Positions 1-8,414 of a stretch of DNA of 64,000 nt are shown piece by piece. Position numbers and translations under genes: made by a program. This DNA is from Mycolicibacterium grossiae (lineage in GTDB: Bacteria; Actinomycetota; Actinomycetes; Mycobacteriales; Mycobacteriaceae). The notes beneath the pieces were generated by a model that was given only the letters and a program-made list of their open reading frames with translations, had not been told where the DNA came from and made no database searches. The DNA is taken from the NCBI RefSeq assembly GCF_008329645.1, contig NZ_CP043474.1:4216001-4280000 (forward strand). Direction: 5' to 3'. Every line of letters starts with the position of its first letter. The stretch's first letter is position 1.

Positions 1-1
1 C

Positions 2-496
2 GTGCTGCTGCGCTTCGGTCTCCACGAGGCACTGCGCCTCGGGAAGCCGCTGCAGTTCCACACCGGCTTCGGTGATCGCGACTGCGATCTGCACGCCGCC
101 AACCCCATTCACCTGCTGGAGTTCCTGCGACGCTCGGGGGACACGCCCATCACGCTGCTGCACTGCTATCCCTACGAGCGCGAGGCCGGCTACCTCGCGC
201 AGGCCTTCAACAACGTGTACCTCGACGGCGGTCTGAGCATCAACCACCTCGGTGCCCGCTCGACGGCGTTCATCGGGCGGCTGTTCGAACTGGCGCCGTT
301 CCGCAAGATCCTGTATTCGTCGGACGGATTCGGACCGGTGGAGCTGCACTATCTCGGGGCACGGTTGTGGCGCAACGGCATTCGCGAGGTCACGTCGTCG
401 TTCGTGGCGGCGGGGGAGTGGAGCGCCGCCGACGCCGTCCGCGTCGTCGACCTCGTCGGCCACGCCACGGCGCGCCGCATCTACCGTCTGGACTGA
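2..496 (+). CDS. Amidohydrolase family protein, C-terminal part (cut by window edge)
   Basis: The frame is open to the left edge, so only the last 164 or so residues are present and the true start lies outside. The fragment has the look of the amidohydrolase_2 (TIM-barrel metal-dependent hydrolase) family: a His-containing strand (LQFHTGFGD), a second His strand (ITLLHCYPYEREAGYL), then VYLDGGLSINHLGARS and the late metal-binding Asp strand ILYSSDGFG. The arrangement resembles the N-terminal amidohydrolase half of FluG-type proteins that often sit beside glutamine synthetase-like genes, but no such neighbour is visible here, so substrate is unknown. It ends 7 bases from the convergent SnoaL-like gene. 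Confidence 0.75.
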   Translation: MLLRFGLHEALRLGKPLQFHTGFGDRDCDLHAANPIHLLEFLRRSGDTPITLLHCYPYEREAGYLAQAFNNVYLDGGLSINHLGARSTAFIGRLFELAPFRKILYSSDGFGPVELHYLGARLWRNGIREVTSSFVAAGEWSAADAVRVVDLVGHATARRIYRLD

Positions 497-503
497 GGCG
501 ACC

Positions 504-986
504 CTAGACCTCGCCGGTGGCGTCGTAGATCCAGCTGGTGTCCGCGTTCGCGAAGTCGGCGAGCCAGGTCGGCGGCGCATGGTTGGCCAGCGCGCCCATG
601 TCCCAGTAGTCCTTCCACAGCGTCACCACCAGGCGCCCGTCGCGTTCCTCCACCCGGTGCACCGAGACGAACCGCAGGACCGCCGATTCGCCCGTCTCCC
701 AGTGCCACTCCTCGTGGTGTTCGTACATCACGTGGGGGCCGTCGGCGAGCAGCAGACCGTCGAAGTTCTCGTAGGAGGCCAGCGGGGCGAGCCCGATCTT
801 CAATCGCTTCACGATGTCCTCGCCGCCCTTGGCCGCCGCCGTCGGACCCACTGGGACGTCGAGGTAGATGCAGTCGTCGGACACGTGCGCCCGCACGCCG
901 TCCCAATCCCGGTCGGACAGCGCGCGCCACAGCCCGCGCACGGCGTCCTCGACCGACCTCGGCGACGCGACCTGCTCAACCGACAC
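504..986 (-). CDS. SnoaL/NTF2-like fold protein
   Basis: A 160-residue single-domain protein with the pattern of the SnoaL-like, limonene-1,2-epoxide hydrolase-like NTF2 fold: an N-terminal helix ending in LSDRDWDGVRAHVSDDCIY, a central stretch of beta strands with the His-rich MYEHHEEWHWETGE, and a C-terminal strand with VTLWKDYWDMG. Members are small ligand-binding or hydrolytic enzymes. Its start overlaps the end of the upstream deacylase-type amidohydrolase gene by 11 bases, so the two are surely co-transcribed and probably act on related substrates. The exact reaction cannot be read from the sequence. Confidence 0.75.
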   Translation of the reverse strand: MSVEQVASPRSVEDAVRGLWRALSDRDWDGVRAHVSDDCIYLDVPVGPTAAAKGGEDIVKRLKIGLAPLASYENFDGLLLADGPHVMYEHHEEWHWETGESAVLRFVSVHRVEERDGRLVVTLWKDYWDMGALANHAPPTWLADFANADTSWIYDATGEV

Positions 987-2775
987 GGCTCAGCACCTCC
1001 TCGGCTGCGGTCGGGGCGGGGGACCGGTGCGCTGCCCGCAGGAACCGTCCGGTGCGGGCGCGGCCGACCAGATCGGTGGGCACGCCTTCGGTGAACACCC
1101 TCCGGCCGCCGACGAACACGGCGGTGACGGTGTCGTCGTTGCGGTTCACCATGCGGGACAGGCCGCCGTACTGCGGGACCGGTTCCTCGGCGTAGTCGTC
1201 GAGGCGCTCGTCGAGTCGCTCCGGGTCGATGATCGCGAGATCGGCGCGGTCGCCGACCCGCAGATGGCCGGCGTCCAGCCGGTACCAGTCGGCGAGTTCG
1301 CCGGTGAGGCGGTGCACCGCCTGCTCGACGGTCATGAACGGCGTGCCCGCCCGCTGCGCGTCGCGCACGTGGCGCAACAGTCGCAGGCCCATGTTGTAGA
1401 ACGCCATGTTGCGCAGGTGCGCCCCGGCGTCGGAGAAGCCCATCTGCACACCGGGTTCGGCGGCGAGCTTCCGCAGCACCTCGGGGCGGTGGTTGGAGAT
1501 CGTGGTGCGCCAGCGCAGCGCCTTGCCGTGGTCCAGCACCAGATCCAGGAACGCATCGACCGGGTGCAGTCCGCGCTCGTCGCCGACCGCGCCGAAGGAC
1601 TTGCCGACGACGGTGGCATCCGGGCAGGCGACGATCTCGGCGTCGTAGAAGTCGCGCTGCCAGACCCGCACGCCCATCCTGTTCTCGTAGTCCTTGCGGA
1701 ACCGGCGCCGGTAGGCCTCGTCGCGCATGAGGTCGTTGCGTTCCAACTCGTCGGACAGGTGCAGCGCAGCCGCACCGGCGCCGAACTCCTCGAACACCAC
1801 CAGGTCGATGCCGTCGGCGTAGACCTCGAACGGTACGGGCAGGTGCTGCCAGCGGAAGTTGCCGCCGAGCCGGTTGATCACCCGGGCGAGTGGCCCGAGC
1901 GCCACGATGGCGTAGGGGTTGCTCTTGACGTCGGCGGCCGACAGCAGGCTGGTCTTGAGCGGGTTGCGCACGATGCCGAGGGACTGGAACAGCTGTGAGC
2001 CGAGGTCGAACGGGTTCGCGATGTCCGGGCCCGACTGCAGCACCCGGCCCGCGCGGCGCAGCAGCGACTTGAGCCGGCGCAGCTCGCGCGCCTTCGCGTA
2101 GGTGGACGGCAGGGTCCGCGAGCGGCAGGTCTCGCCGTCGAGCTTGTCGAAGAGCAGCTGTTGCGACGACAGACCGACGAAGCCCGCCCGCAGGGCCTCG
2201 GCAAGCATGCGCTCCATCTCCGCCTGCTCGCGGCGCGTAGGCCGGACGTCGGAGCGGGTCGCGCGGTCCAGACCCATCACGGCGGTCCGCATGTCGGAGT
2301 GCCCGATGAACGCCGCGACGTTCGGCCCGAGCGGGCGGGCCTCGAGCGCCTCGACGTACTGCTCGCACGTGCGCCAGGTCTTGTGCGCGTCGACCGCGCC
2401 GATCACGTGCTCGCGCGGAATGGCTTCGACGCGTCCGAACAGATCACCGGCGTCGGTGCCGTCGACGTGGATGGTCGACAGCGAGCAGGAACCGAGCATC
2501 ACCGTCGTCACGCCGTGGCGCAGCGACTCGGTGAGCGCCGGACCGCCGAGCACCTCGACGTCGTAGTGCGTGTGGATGTCCAGCATGCCGGGCAGCACCC
2601 ACTTGCCGGCCGCGTCGACGACCTGCGGGCAGCCGGTGGCGTCGAGGTCCTCGGCGGAGATCTCCACGACGTGGCCGTCGCGGATGCCGATCGTGCGGAT
2701 CGCGGACGGTCCGCCGGTCCCGTCGAACCAGAGCCCGTTGCGGATGATCGTGTCGTACGTCACTGACGAGGTCAC
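976..2775 (-). CDS. N-acyl-D-amino-acid deacylase-type amidohydrolase
   Basis: A 599-residue amidohydrolase of the D-aminoacylase/dihydroorotase-like group. The N-terminal beta-sandwich leads to the metal motif LPGMLDIHTHYD (His68 and His70). GVTTVMLGSCSLS supplies the Cys position that replaces the carbamylated Lys in D-aminoacylases. A later IGHSD strand and the FSDAGAH strand carry further His and Asp ligands. The C-terminal sandwich has the usual LRVGDRADLAIIDPE. Such enzymes hydrolyse N-acyl or cyclic amide bonds; in mycobacteria many paralogues have no assigned substrate. It overlaps the SnoaL-like gene downstream by 11 bases. Product assignment is by family, not substrate. Confidence 0.85.
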   Translation of the reverse strand: MTSSVTYDTIIRNGLWFDGTGGPSAIRTIGIRDGHVVEISAEDLDATGCPQVVDAAGKWVLPGMLDIHTHYDVEVLGGPALTESLRHGVTTVMLGSCSLSTIHVDGTDAGDLFGRVEAIPREHVIGAVDAHKTWRTCEQYVEALEARPLGPNVAAFIGHSDMRTAVMGLDRATRSDVRPTRREQAEMERMLAEALRAGFVGLSSQQLLFDKLDGETCRSRTLPSTYAKARELRRLKSLLRRAGRVLQSGPDIANPFDLGSQLFQSLGIVRNPLKTSLLSAADVKSNPYAIVALGPLARVINRLGGNFRWQHLPVPFEVYADGIDLVVFEEFGAGAAALHLSDELERNDLMRDEAYRRRFRKDYENRMGVRVWQRDFYDAEIVACPDATVVGKSFGAVGDERGLHPVDAFLDLVLDHGKALRWRTTISNHRPEVLRKLAAEPGVQMGFSDAGAHLRNMAFYNMGLRLLRHVRDAQRAGTPFMTVEQAVHRLTGELADWYRLDAGHLRVGDRADLAIIDPERLDERLDDYAEEPVPQYGGLSRMVNRNDDTVTAVFVGGRRVFTEGVPTDLVGRARTGRFLRAAHRSPAPTAAEEVLSRVG

Positions 2776-2839
2776 GTCGTCATTCGACCGCGCCCGGGGG
2801 GCCGTGTCAACGACTTCGTGAACACTTCTTCGAAATTGT

Positions 2840-3766
2840 CTACTCGGCCCAGGCGTCGGGTCGCCGCCCGTCGATGTCGGTGAACCCGTAGCGCCGCGCC
2901 AGCTCCGCCGAGCTCACCGAGCGTTGATTCCACCGCGCCCGGTGCGGATCGGCGGCCATCGCCGCGATCCCGCGGCCGAGGAAGCGCGGACTCTCCGACG
3001 CCTCGAAGCCCGGCGGCGCCGCCGGATGGCCGTCGTCGCGGTCGGGCCGCATGGCGGCGCGCCAATTCGCCTCCCCGACACCGTAGTTGGCGAGCATCAT
3101 CTCCGAGCGCAGCCAGCCGGGTGTCACCGACACCGCGGTGGCGCCGTAGGGCAGCAGGTCGTGGCCGTGGCTGAAGGCCAGCCGGTTCGCCGCCACCTTG
3201 GCGAGGTCGTAGAACACCGACACCCGGTAGTGCTGCGCATTGAACTCCGCCGTCCCGTCGGTCACCTCGACCAGCAGACCGCCGGGACGCCGCACCAGCA
3301 GCGGCAGCAGGCAGTGGGCGGTGATGAGGTGCGTGTCGATGCCGAGTCGCAGGATGCGCAGCCCGTCGGCGAGGTCGTGCTCCCACACCGGGCGGTTCCA
3401 GGACGACGGCGGCCCCTTGAGGATCTCGGCCCCCCACAGGTCGTTGACCAGCACGTCCACGGCCCCGTAGGCGTCGCTCAACCGGTCGGCCAGCGCGCCG
3501 ACCCCGGCGACGTCGAGGTGATCCACGACGGCCGGGACGCCGACGCCCCCCATCTCGGTCACCAGCCGAGCCGTCTCCTCCACGGTCTCGGGGCGGTCGT
3601 AATCCGAGGGCAGGCCACCGGTCTCACTGCTGCGGCCCGTGCAGATCACCGTCGCGCCGGCCTCCCCGAGCGCCGCGGCGATGCCCCGTCCAGCGCCGCG
3701 GGTCGCGCCGGCGACCACGGCCACCCGGCCGCGGAGATCCGGCGCCGGGCCCCAGGACGGTTCCAT
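2840..3766 (-). CDS. Short-chain dehydrogenase/reductase
   Basis: The ATG at 3766 gives a 308-residue protein beginning MEPSWGPAPDLRG just before the Rossmann strand; an ATG at 3874 would add 36 low-complexity residues reaching into the divergent gene, so it was not chosen. The cofactor motif is GATRGAGRG (TGxxxGxG type) and the catalytic pair is Tyr and Lys in VFYDLAKVA. The Ser step of the triad falls in VEVTDGT, where the usual Ser is not obvious. The C-terminal tail is longer than in a classical 250-residue SDR. Substrate unknown. It is divergent from the dienelactone hydrolase gene with only 67 bases between starts. Confidence 0.85.
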   Translation of the reverse strand: MEPSWGPAPDLRGRVAVVAGATRGAGRGIAAALGEAGATVICTGRSSETGGLPSDYDRPETVEETARLVTEMGGVGVPAVVDHLDVAGVGALADRLSDAYGAVDVLVNDLWGAEILKGPPSSWNRPVWEHDLADGLRILRLGIDTHLITAHCLLPLLVRRPGGLLVEVTDGTAEFNAQHYRVSVFYDLAKVAANRLAFSHGHDLLPYGATAVSVTPGWLRSEMMLANYGVGEANWRAAMRPDRDDGHPAAPPGFEASESPRFLGRGIAAMAADPHRARWNQRSVSSAELARRYGFTDIDGRRPDAWAE

Positions 3767-3833
3767 CGGCACAGTATTCGCCTCGCAGCGGCTTCCCAGC
3801 GGGGGTTCGGCGGATGCGGGCATACTCGGCAAC

Positions 3834-4793
3834 GTGACCCCACTGCAGCGGTACATCGCCGAGGAGATCGCCACCGATCACGTCGACGGGCTGCTGAGCC
3901 GGCGCGAGGCGCTGCGCCGCATGGCGCTGCTCGGCGTGGGCGCCGCCGCCGCGAGCGCCCTGATCGCCGCGTGCGGCGAGAACGGCTCGACCACCCCGTC
4001 GTCGTCCGGGTCGTCGACCGGCGACTCCGGGTCGCCCTCGCCCACCGGCGGATCGCCGTCGTCCACCGCGGCGTCGACCGCCGCCGCGCCACCGCCCGGC
4101 GTCGAGAACGAGGTGGCCACCGCGGCGATCACCTGGCCGGGACCCGGTGGCGAACTGCAGGGCGCCTGGGCGGCCGCGGCCAGCCCGAAGGGCGCGATCC
4201 TGGTGGTGCACGAGAACAAGGGCCTCACCGACTGGGCGAAGTCCGTCGCAGGACGCTTCGCCGGCATCGGCTACTCGAGCCTGGCCATCGATCTGCTGTC
4301 CGGCCGGGGCGGCACCGCGGCCTTCACCGATCCGGCGCAGGCCACCGCCGCGCTGAGCACGATCCCGCCCGAGCAGTTCGTCGCGGACTTGCGTTCCGGA
4401 CTCGACGAGGTGGCGCGGCGGACGCCCGGCGTGAAGCTCGCGGTGGTGGGCTTCTGCATGGGCGGCGGCCTGGTCTGGCAGCTGCTGGCCGCTGGGGAAC
4501 CACGACTGGCCGCGGCCTTCCCGTTCTACGGACCGCTGCCCGAGGGCGCCTCGTTCGCCGGTTCTGCGGGCGCCGCCGTGCTCGGCTTCTACGGCGAGAA
4601 GGACGCGCGGGTCAACGCCACCCGTGAGGCGGCCGAACGCGCGCTCACCGACGCCGGCCTGGTCCACGAGCTGGTGGTCGAGCCGGGTGCCGACCATGCG
4701 TTCTTCAACGACACCGGACAGCGCTACGACCCGACCGCCGCGGCGGACGCCTGGCGACGGACGGGGGACTGGCTGACCGCGCACGTGGGCTGA
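3834..4793 (+). CDS. Exported dienelactone hydrolase family lipoprotein
   Basis: The GTG at 3834 is preferred because it puts a short N-region before a twin-arginine stretch (SRREALRRM) and a hydrophobic helix ending in the lipobox IAAC (Cys47); the longer frame upstream is Pro/Arg-rich and overlaps the SDR gene. A Ser/Thr/Pro linker follows (about residues 50-85), then an alpha/beta-hydrolase domain with the family's Cys nucleophile in GFCMGGG (Cys208), Asp in GEKDARVNA and His in GADHAFF. So it should be a Tat-exported, possibly lipid-anchored, dienelactone hydrolase-like esterase acting outside the membrane. Length is 319 residues. Substrate unknown. Confidence 0.85.
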   Translation: MTPLQRYIAEEIATDHVDGLLSRREALRRMALLGVGAAAASALIAACGENGSTTPSSSGSSTGDSGSPSPTGGSPSSTAASTAAAPPPGVENEVATAAITWPGPGGELQGAWAAAASPKGAILVVHENKGLTDWAKSVAGRFAGIGYSSLAIDLLSGRGGTAAFTDPAQATAALSTIPPEQFVADLRSGLDEVARRTPGVKLAVVGFCMGGGLVWQLLAAGEPRLAAAFPFYGPLPEGASFAGSAGAAVLGFYGEKDARVNATREAAERALTDAGLVHELVVEPGADHAFFNDTGQRYDPTAAADAWRRTGDWLTAHVG

Positions 4794-4879
4794 CCGAGGG
4801 GGCGTGTTCGCCGCCCGTTCACGCGACCGCCCACCGGCCGTTCGCGTCAGCACACGCGCACCGGATTCGATGGTGCGAC

Positions 4880-5992
4880 ATGCGGGTGGTGCAGGTCGCG
4901 AATTTCTACGGGCCACGCTCGGGCGGCTTGCGCACCGCCGTGGACCGGCTCGGCGCCGAGTACTGCGCCGCCGGCCACGAGGTGTACCTCATCGTCCCGG
5001 GCGGATCTCCGGACGCGCGACGCCTCCCGTCCGGCGTGCGCCGGATCTCGTTGCCCGCGCGCAGGATTCCCTGCACCGGCGGCTACCGAGCCGTGCATCC
5101 GCATCCCGTGACGACGTTGCTCGAGCGCCTCGAACCCGACGCCATCGAGGTCTCCGACCGGTTGACACTGCGCTCGCTGGGCAGGTGGGGCCGCACGCAC
5201 GGGGTGGCGACGGTGATGATCTCCCACGAACGCCTCGACCGGCTGGTGGGGCAGGTGCTGCCGCCGCGGCTGGCCCGCTCGGTCGCCGACCTCGCCAATC
5301 GGCGCACGGCCGCCGACTACGACGCGGTGGTCTGCACCACCGCCTTCGCCCGGGAGGAGTTCGACCGGATCGGCGCCCGCAACGTGGCCACCGTGCCGCT
5401 CGGCGTCGACCTCGACCAGTTCCACCCGCGCCGGCACAGCGTGGACGTCCGGCGCCGGTGGGCGCGGCCGGAGCAGACGCTGCTGGTGCACTGCGGCAGG
5501 CTGTCGGTGGAGAAGCACGTGCACCGCAGCATCGACGCCATTGCCGAACTGCGGGATTCGGGCACCGACGCCCGGCTGGTGGTGGTCGGCGAGGGTCCGC
5601 TGCGCGCCCGTCTCGAGCGGCAGGCCGCCCGGCTGCCGGTGGACTTCACCGGGTACATCGGCTGCCGCGACACCGTGGCGACCATCCTCGCGAGCGCGGA
5701 CGTCGCGCTCGCCCCCGGACCGCACGAGACGTTCGGGCTGGCCGCCCTCGAGGCCCTGGCGTGCGGCACCCCGGCGGTGGTGTCGAAGACCTCGGCGCTG
5801 GCGGAGATCCTCACCGCCGACAGCGGAGCCGCGGCGGACAACCATCCGCAGGCCATCGCCCGCGCCGTGCGCGGCGTCATCGGTACCCCGGAGCACGAAC
5901 GCCGCCACCATGCGCGCCGACGCGCCGAGGAGTTCACCTGGCCGCGGTCGGCAGCCGGCATGCTGACCGCCCTCGGCGCCGCGCCCGCCTGA
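4880..5992 (+). CDS. GT4-family glycosyltransferase
   Basis: A 370-residue GT-B fold glycosyltransferase. The N-terminal domain begins with QVANFYGPRSGGLRTAV, the glycine-rich acceptor-side loop of GT4 enzymes; the C-terminal domain carries LVHCGRLSVEKHV and the EX7E donor-binding motif in HETFGLAALEALACG. Related mycobacterial enzymes transfer mannose or glucose to envelope lipids and glycans from nucleotide sugars or GDP-mannose. The acceptor here cannot be decided. The gene stands alone on the plus strand, 86 bases after the dienelactone hydrolase and 107 bases before a coiled-coil membrane protein. Confidence 0.85.
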   Translation: MRVVQVANFYGPRSGGLRTAVDRLGAEYCAAGHEVYLIVPGGSPDARRLPSGVRRISLPARRIPCTGGYRAVHPHPVTTLLERLEPDAIEVSDRLTLRSLGRWGRTHGVATVMISHERLDRLVGQVLPPRLARSVADLANRRTAADYDAVVCTTAFAREEFDRIGARNVATVPLGVDLDQFHPRRHSVDVRRRWARPEQTLLVHCGRLSVEKHVHRSIDAIAELRDSGTDARLVVVGEGPLRARLERQAARLPVDFTGYIGCRDTVATILASADVALAPGPHETFGLAALEALACGTPAVVSKTSALAEILTADSGAAADNHPQAIARAVRGVIGTPEHERRHHARRRAEEFTWPRSAAGMLTALGAAPA

Positions 5993-6099
5993 CGGCCCGC
6001 GCCCGCGCGTTTGACGGTCCCCGACGAGGGGCACCCGCGTAATCGGCAGGCACGTCAATAGCGTCCGGGCGCCCGGACCCTCGACCGAAGGAGTTCGTC

Positions 6100-6582
6100 A
6101 TGTCGACCACCGCCTGGATCATCGTTGCCGTCGTCGCCGTCCTCGTGGTGCTGGTCATCGCGTTCGCGATGCGCAGCGCCAACCATCGACGCCGCCACGC
6201 CAAGGCCGAGCAGATCCGCGCCGAGGTGCACCAGGAGACCCAGCGGGTGGACCGGCGCGCCGCGGTGATGCAGGAGACCGAGGCCAAGGCCCGTGCCGCG
6301 CAGGCCGAGGCGGAGGCGAAGGCCGCCGAGGCGGCGCGGCTGGCCGACCGTGCTGCCGCCCACCGTCAGGAAGTGGACTCGTCGCGCGAACGCCTCGACG
6401 CCGCGCGCGAGCACGCCGACCACATCGACCCGCGGGCCCGCACCTCGAACGACGCCACGCACGAGGCCACCCACGGTGCCACGGACGGCGAGCCGGACCG
6501 CGTGGTGGTTCGCGACGATCAGACCGTCGCCGACGACCGGGCCGGACGTCGGAGCGCAGCGGACGACCGGACCGTCCGCTAA
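6100..6582 (+). CDS. Small membrane-anchored coiled-coil protein
   Basis: A strong ribosome site (GAAGGAG at 6088-6094) precedes the ATG. The 160-residue product has one N-terminal membrane helix (about residues 5-24, IIVAVVAVLVVLVIAFAM), then a long charged Ala/Glu/Arg segment with heptad-like spacing predicted to be coiled coil (about 30-110), then an acidic, disordered tail rich in Asp and Thr. This architecture is common among uncharacterised mycobacterial envelope or division-associated proteins, but no function is assigned. Its last four bases overlap the end of the convergent CYP124 gene. Confidence 0.7.
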   Translation: MSTTAWIIVAVVAVLVVLVIAFAMRSANHRRRHAKAEQIRAEVHQETQRVDRRAAVMQETEAKARAAQAEAEAKAAEAARLADRAAAHRQEVDSSRERLDAAREHADHIDPRARTSNDATHEATHGATDGEPDRVVVRDDQTVADDRAGRRSAADDRTVR

Positions 6583-7865
6583 CCCGCGGCGGCCGGTCCC
6601 GGCGGAGTCCACGCCACGGGCAGCCGCTTGATGCCGTGGATGAACGCCGACTGCAGCCGGTCCGGCTCGGCGTCGGCGGCGAGATCCGGCACCTGACGGC
6701 GCAGTTCCTCGAACGCCACGGTGATCTCGCGACGCGCGAGGTTGGCCCCGAGGCAGAAGTGCGCGCCCCCGCCCCCGAACCCCACGTGCGGGTTCGGGTG
6801 ACGGGCCAGGTCGAAGGTCCATGGGTCGGCGAAGCGGGTCTCGTCGCGGTTGGCCGAGCCGTACCACAGCGTCACCTTGTCGCCGGCCGAGAGCGCGACC
6901 TCGCTCAGTTCGACGTCACGGGTCACGGTGCGGCGCATGTAGCTCACCGGAGACGCCCACCGCACGATCTCCTCGACCGCCGTCGGGGCCAGCGCCTCGT
7001 AGTCCTCCCACCATGCTGCCCGCTGCTCGGGGTGACGGCTCAGGGCCAGCACGCCGTGGCTGATCGCGTTGCGGGTGGTCTCGTTGCCGGCGACGACGAG
7101 CAGGATGAAGAAGGACGCCACCTCGCTGGACGTCAACCGCTCCCCGTCGAGTTCGGCCCGGACGAGGCTGGTGGTCAGGTCGTCGCCGGGACGGCCGCGA
7201 CGGTCGTCGGCGAGCGCCGAGGCGTAGGCGCCGATGTCCATCGCCACGCGGAAGAACTCGTCGAAGTCCGTGGTGATGTCGGGGTCGCCGAAGCCGAGGA
7301 TCACGTTGGTCCAGCCGAAGATCCGGTCGTGATCGGCCTCCGGGATGCCCATCATGTCGCAGATGATCTGCAGGGGGAGCGGCCCCGCGAACTCCGTCAC
7401 CAGGTCGGCACACCCGTCGGGGTGCTTGGCCACCATGTCGGTGACCAGGCGGCGCGCGCGGTCGCGCACCGCGTCCTCGATCACCGCGAGCACGCGCGGG
7501 GTGAAGGCGCTGCGCACGATGCCGCGCAGCCGGGTGTGCCGGGGATCGTCGAGCGCGATCATCGACCCGAAGTACTCGGCGAGTTCGGGCGTCTGGTCGC
7601 CGATCGTGATGCCTTGGGCGGAGCTGAAGATCTCCGGATGCCGGCTGGCGTGGAAGACGTCGTCGTAGCGGGTCACCGCCCAGTGGCCGCGGCCGCCCTC
7701 CATGAACTCCGCGTGCAGCGACACCGGGGCCGCGCGCCGCAGCGTGGCGAAGGCGCCGTCGCGGACGTCGTCGTCCTGGGCCCAGAAGTCCCACGACCCC
7801 AGGTCGATCCGGTCCAGCGGCACCTCTGGAGGCGGTGTGCCGTTCACCCGTTCGGCTATGGCCAC
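6579..7865 (-). CDS. cyp124: Cytochrome P450, CYP124 family (methyl-branched lipid omega-hydroxylase)
   Basis: The 428-residue product matches from memory the M. tuberculosis CYP124 sequence along its length, including the opening RVNGTPPPEVP and DDVRDGAFATLRR. P450 hallmarks are all present: I-helix AGNETT (259-264), K-helix ExxR (Glu299-Arg302), and heme loop FGGGGAHFCLG with Cys371. CYP124 hydroxylates the terminal carbon of methyl-branched fatty alcohols and acids and the side chain of cholest-4-en-3-one. No ferredoxin or reductase gene is adjacent, so electrons must come from elsewhere. The gene upstream (7906-8364) runs in the same direction 40 bases away and may be co-transcribed. Confidence 0.93.
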   Translation of the reverse strand: MAIAERVNGTPPPEVPLDRIDLGSWDFWAQDDDVRDGAFATLRRAAPVSLHAEFMEGGRGHWAVTRYDDVFHASRHPEIFSSAQGITIGDQTPELAEYFGSMIALDDPRHTRLRGIVRSAFTPRVLAVIEDAVRDRARRLVTDMVAKHPDGCADLVTEFAGPLPLQIICDMMGIPEADHDRIFGWTNVILGFGDPDITTDFDEFFRVAMDIGAYASALADDRRGRPGDDLTTSLVRAELDGERLTSSEVASFFILLVVAGNETTRNAISHGVLALSRHPEQRAAWWEDYEALAPTAVEEIVRWASPVSYMRRTVTRDVELSEVALSAGDKVTLWYGSANRDETRFADPWTFDLARHPNPHVGFGGGGAHFCLGANLARREITVAFEELRRQVPDLAADAEPDRLQSAFIHGIKRLPVAWTPPGPAAAG

Positions 7866-7905
7866 GCTGCCTCCCGTTGCAGAACCGCTGCGGTGGAGCC
7901 TAGCG

Positions 7906-8364
7906 TCAGGGCCTGCCCTCGTGCCCCGACCTGCCGTGGGTGCGCCGGTCTTCCTTCATGCGCGCCTCGAAGACGTGCCGGTACCCCTGCTGCAGCTCGT
8001 CGCGCACGCGCCGCTCGTGGTCGCGCAGCACCGACCAGTAGTTGTCGTCGAAGTCCTCGACGATCTGAAAGGTCCACCGTCCGTAGAGCACGTTGCGACC
8101 GACCATCTCCGTCGCCAGCCGGTCGGCCACCTCGGCGTGTCCGGCGTCGCGCAACTTGTCGCACGCCTCGCCCAGGAGCAGGTCGGCACGACCCATCAGC
8201 TGGTGGAATTCGTAGAGATGACCGCGGGCGCGCTCCACCCACTCGAGGGCCTCGGAGACCGACCCGACCGCTTCGACGGTCTCGTCGGTGACGTCGTCGG
8301 GCAACTTCCGGTCGAAGTCCGCCGGCCGGTCGGACGCGTCGTGGTCAACGGATGTCTCGGTCAC
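7906..8364 (-). CDS. Conserved hypothetical protein
   Basis: Not recognised beyond a conserved actinobacterial look. The GTG at 8364 gives 152 residues starting TETSVDHDASD; an upstream ATG at 8427 would intrude into the start of the divergent monooxygenase. The protein is mostly helical with conserved aromatic and acidic residues (RARGHLYEFHQLMGRAD, GRWTFQIVEDFDDNYW), ends in a basic His-rich tail, and has no signal peptide or membrane helix. It is placed 40 bases before CYP124 on the same strand, and divergently from the flavin monooxygenase with about 50 bases between starts. Confidence 0.65.
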   Translation of the reverse strand: MTETSVDHDASDRPADFDRKLPDDVTDETVEAVGSVSEALEWVERARGHLYEFHQLMGRADLLLGEACDKLRDAGHAEVADRLATEMVGRNVLYGRWTFQIVEDFDDNYWSVLRDHERRVRDELQQGYRHVFEARMKEDRRTHGRSGHEGRP

Positions 8365-8414
8365 CGCAGCCAGATACCCCCGCGGGGCACCGAGAAACGT
8401 GGTAGCACCGAACG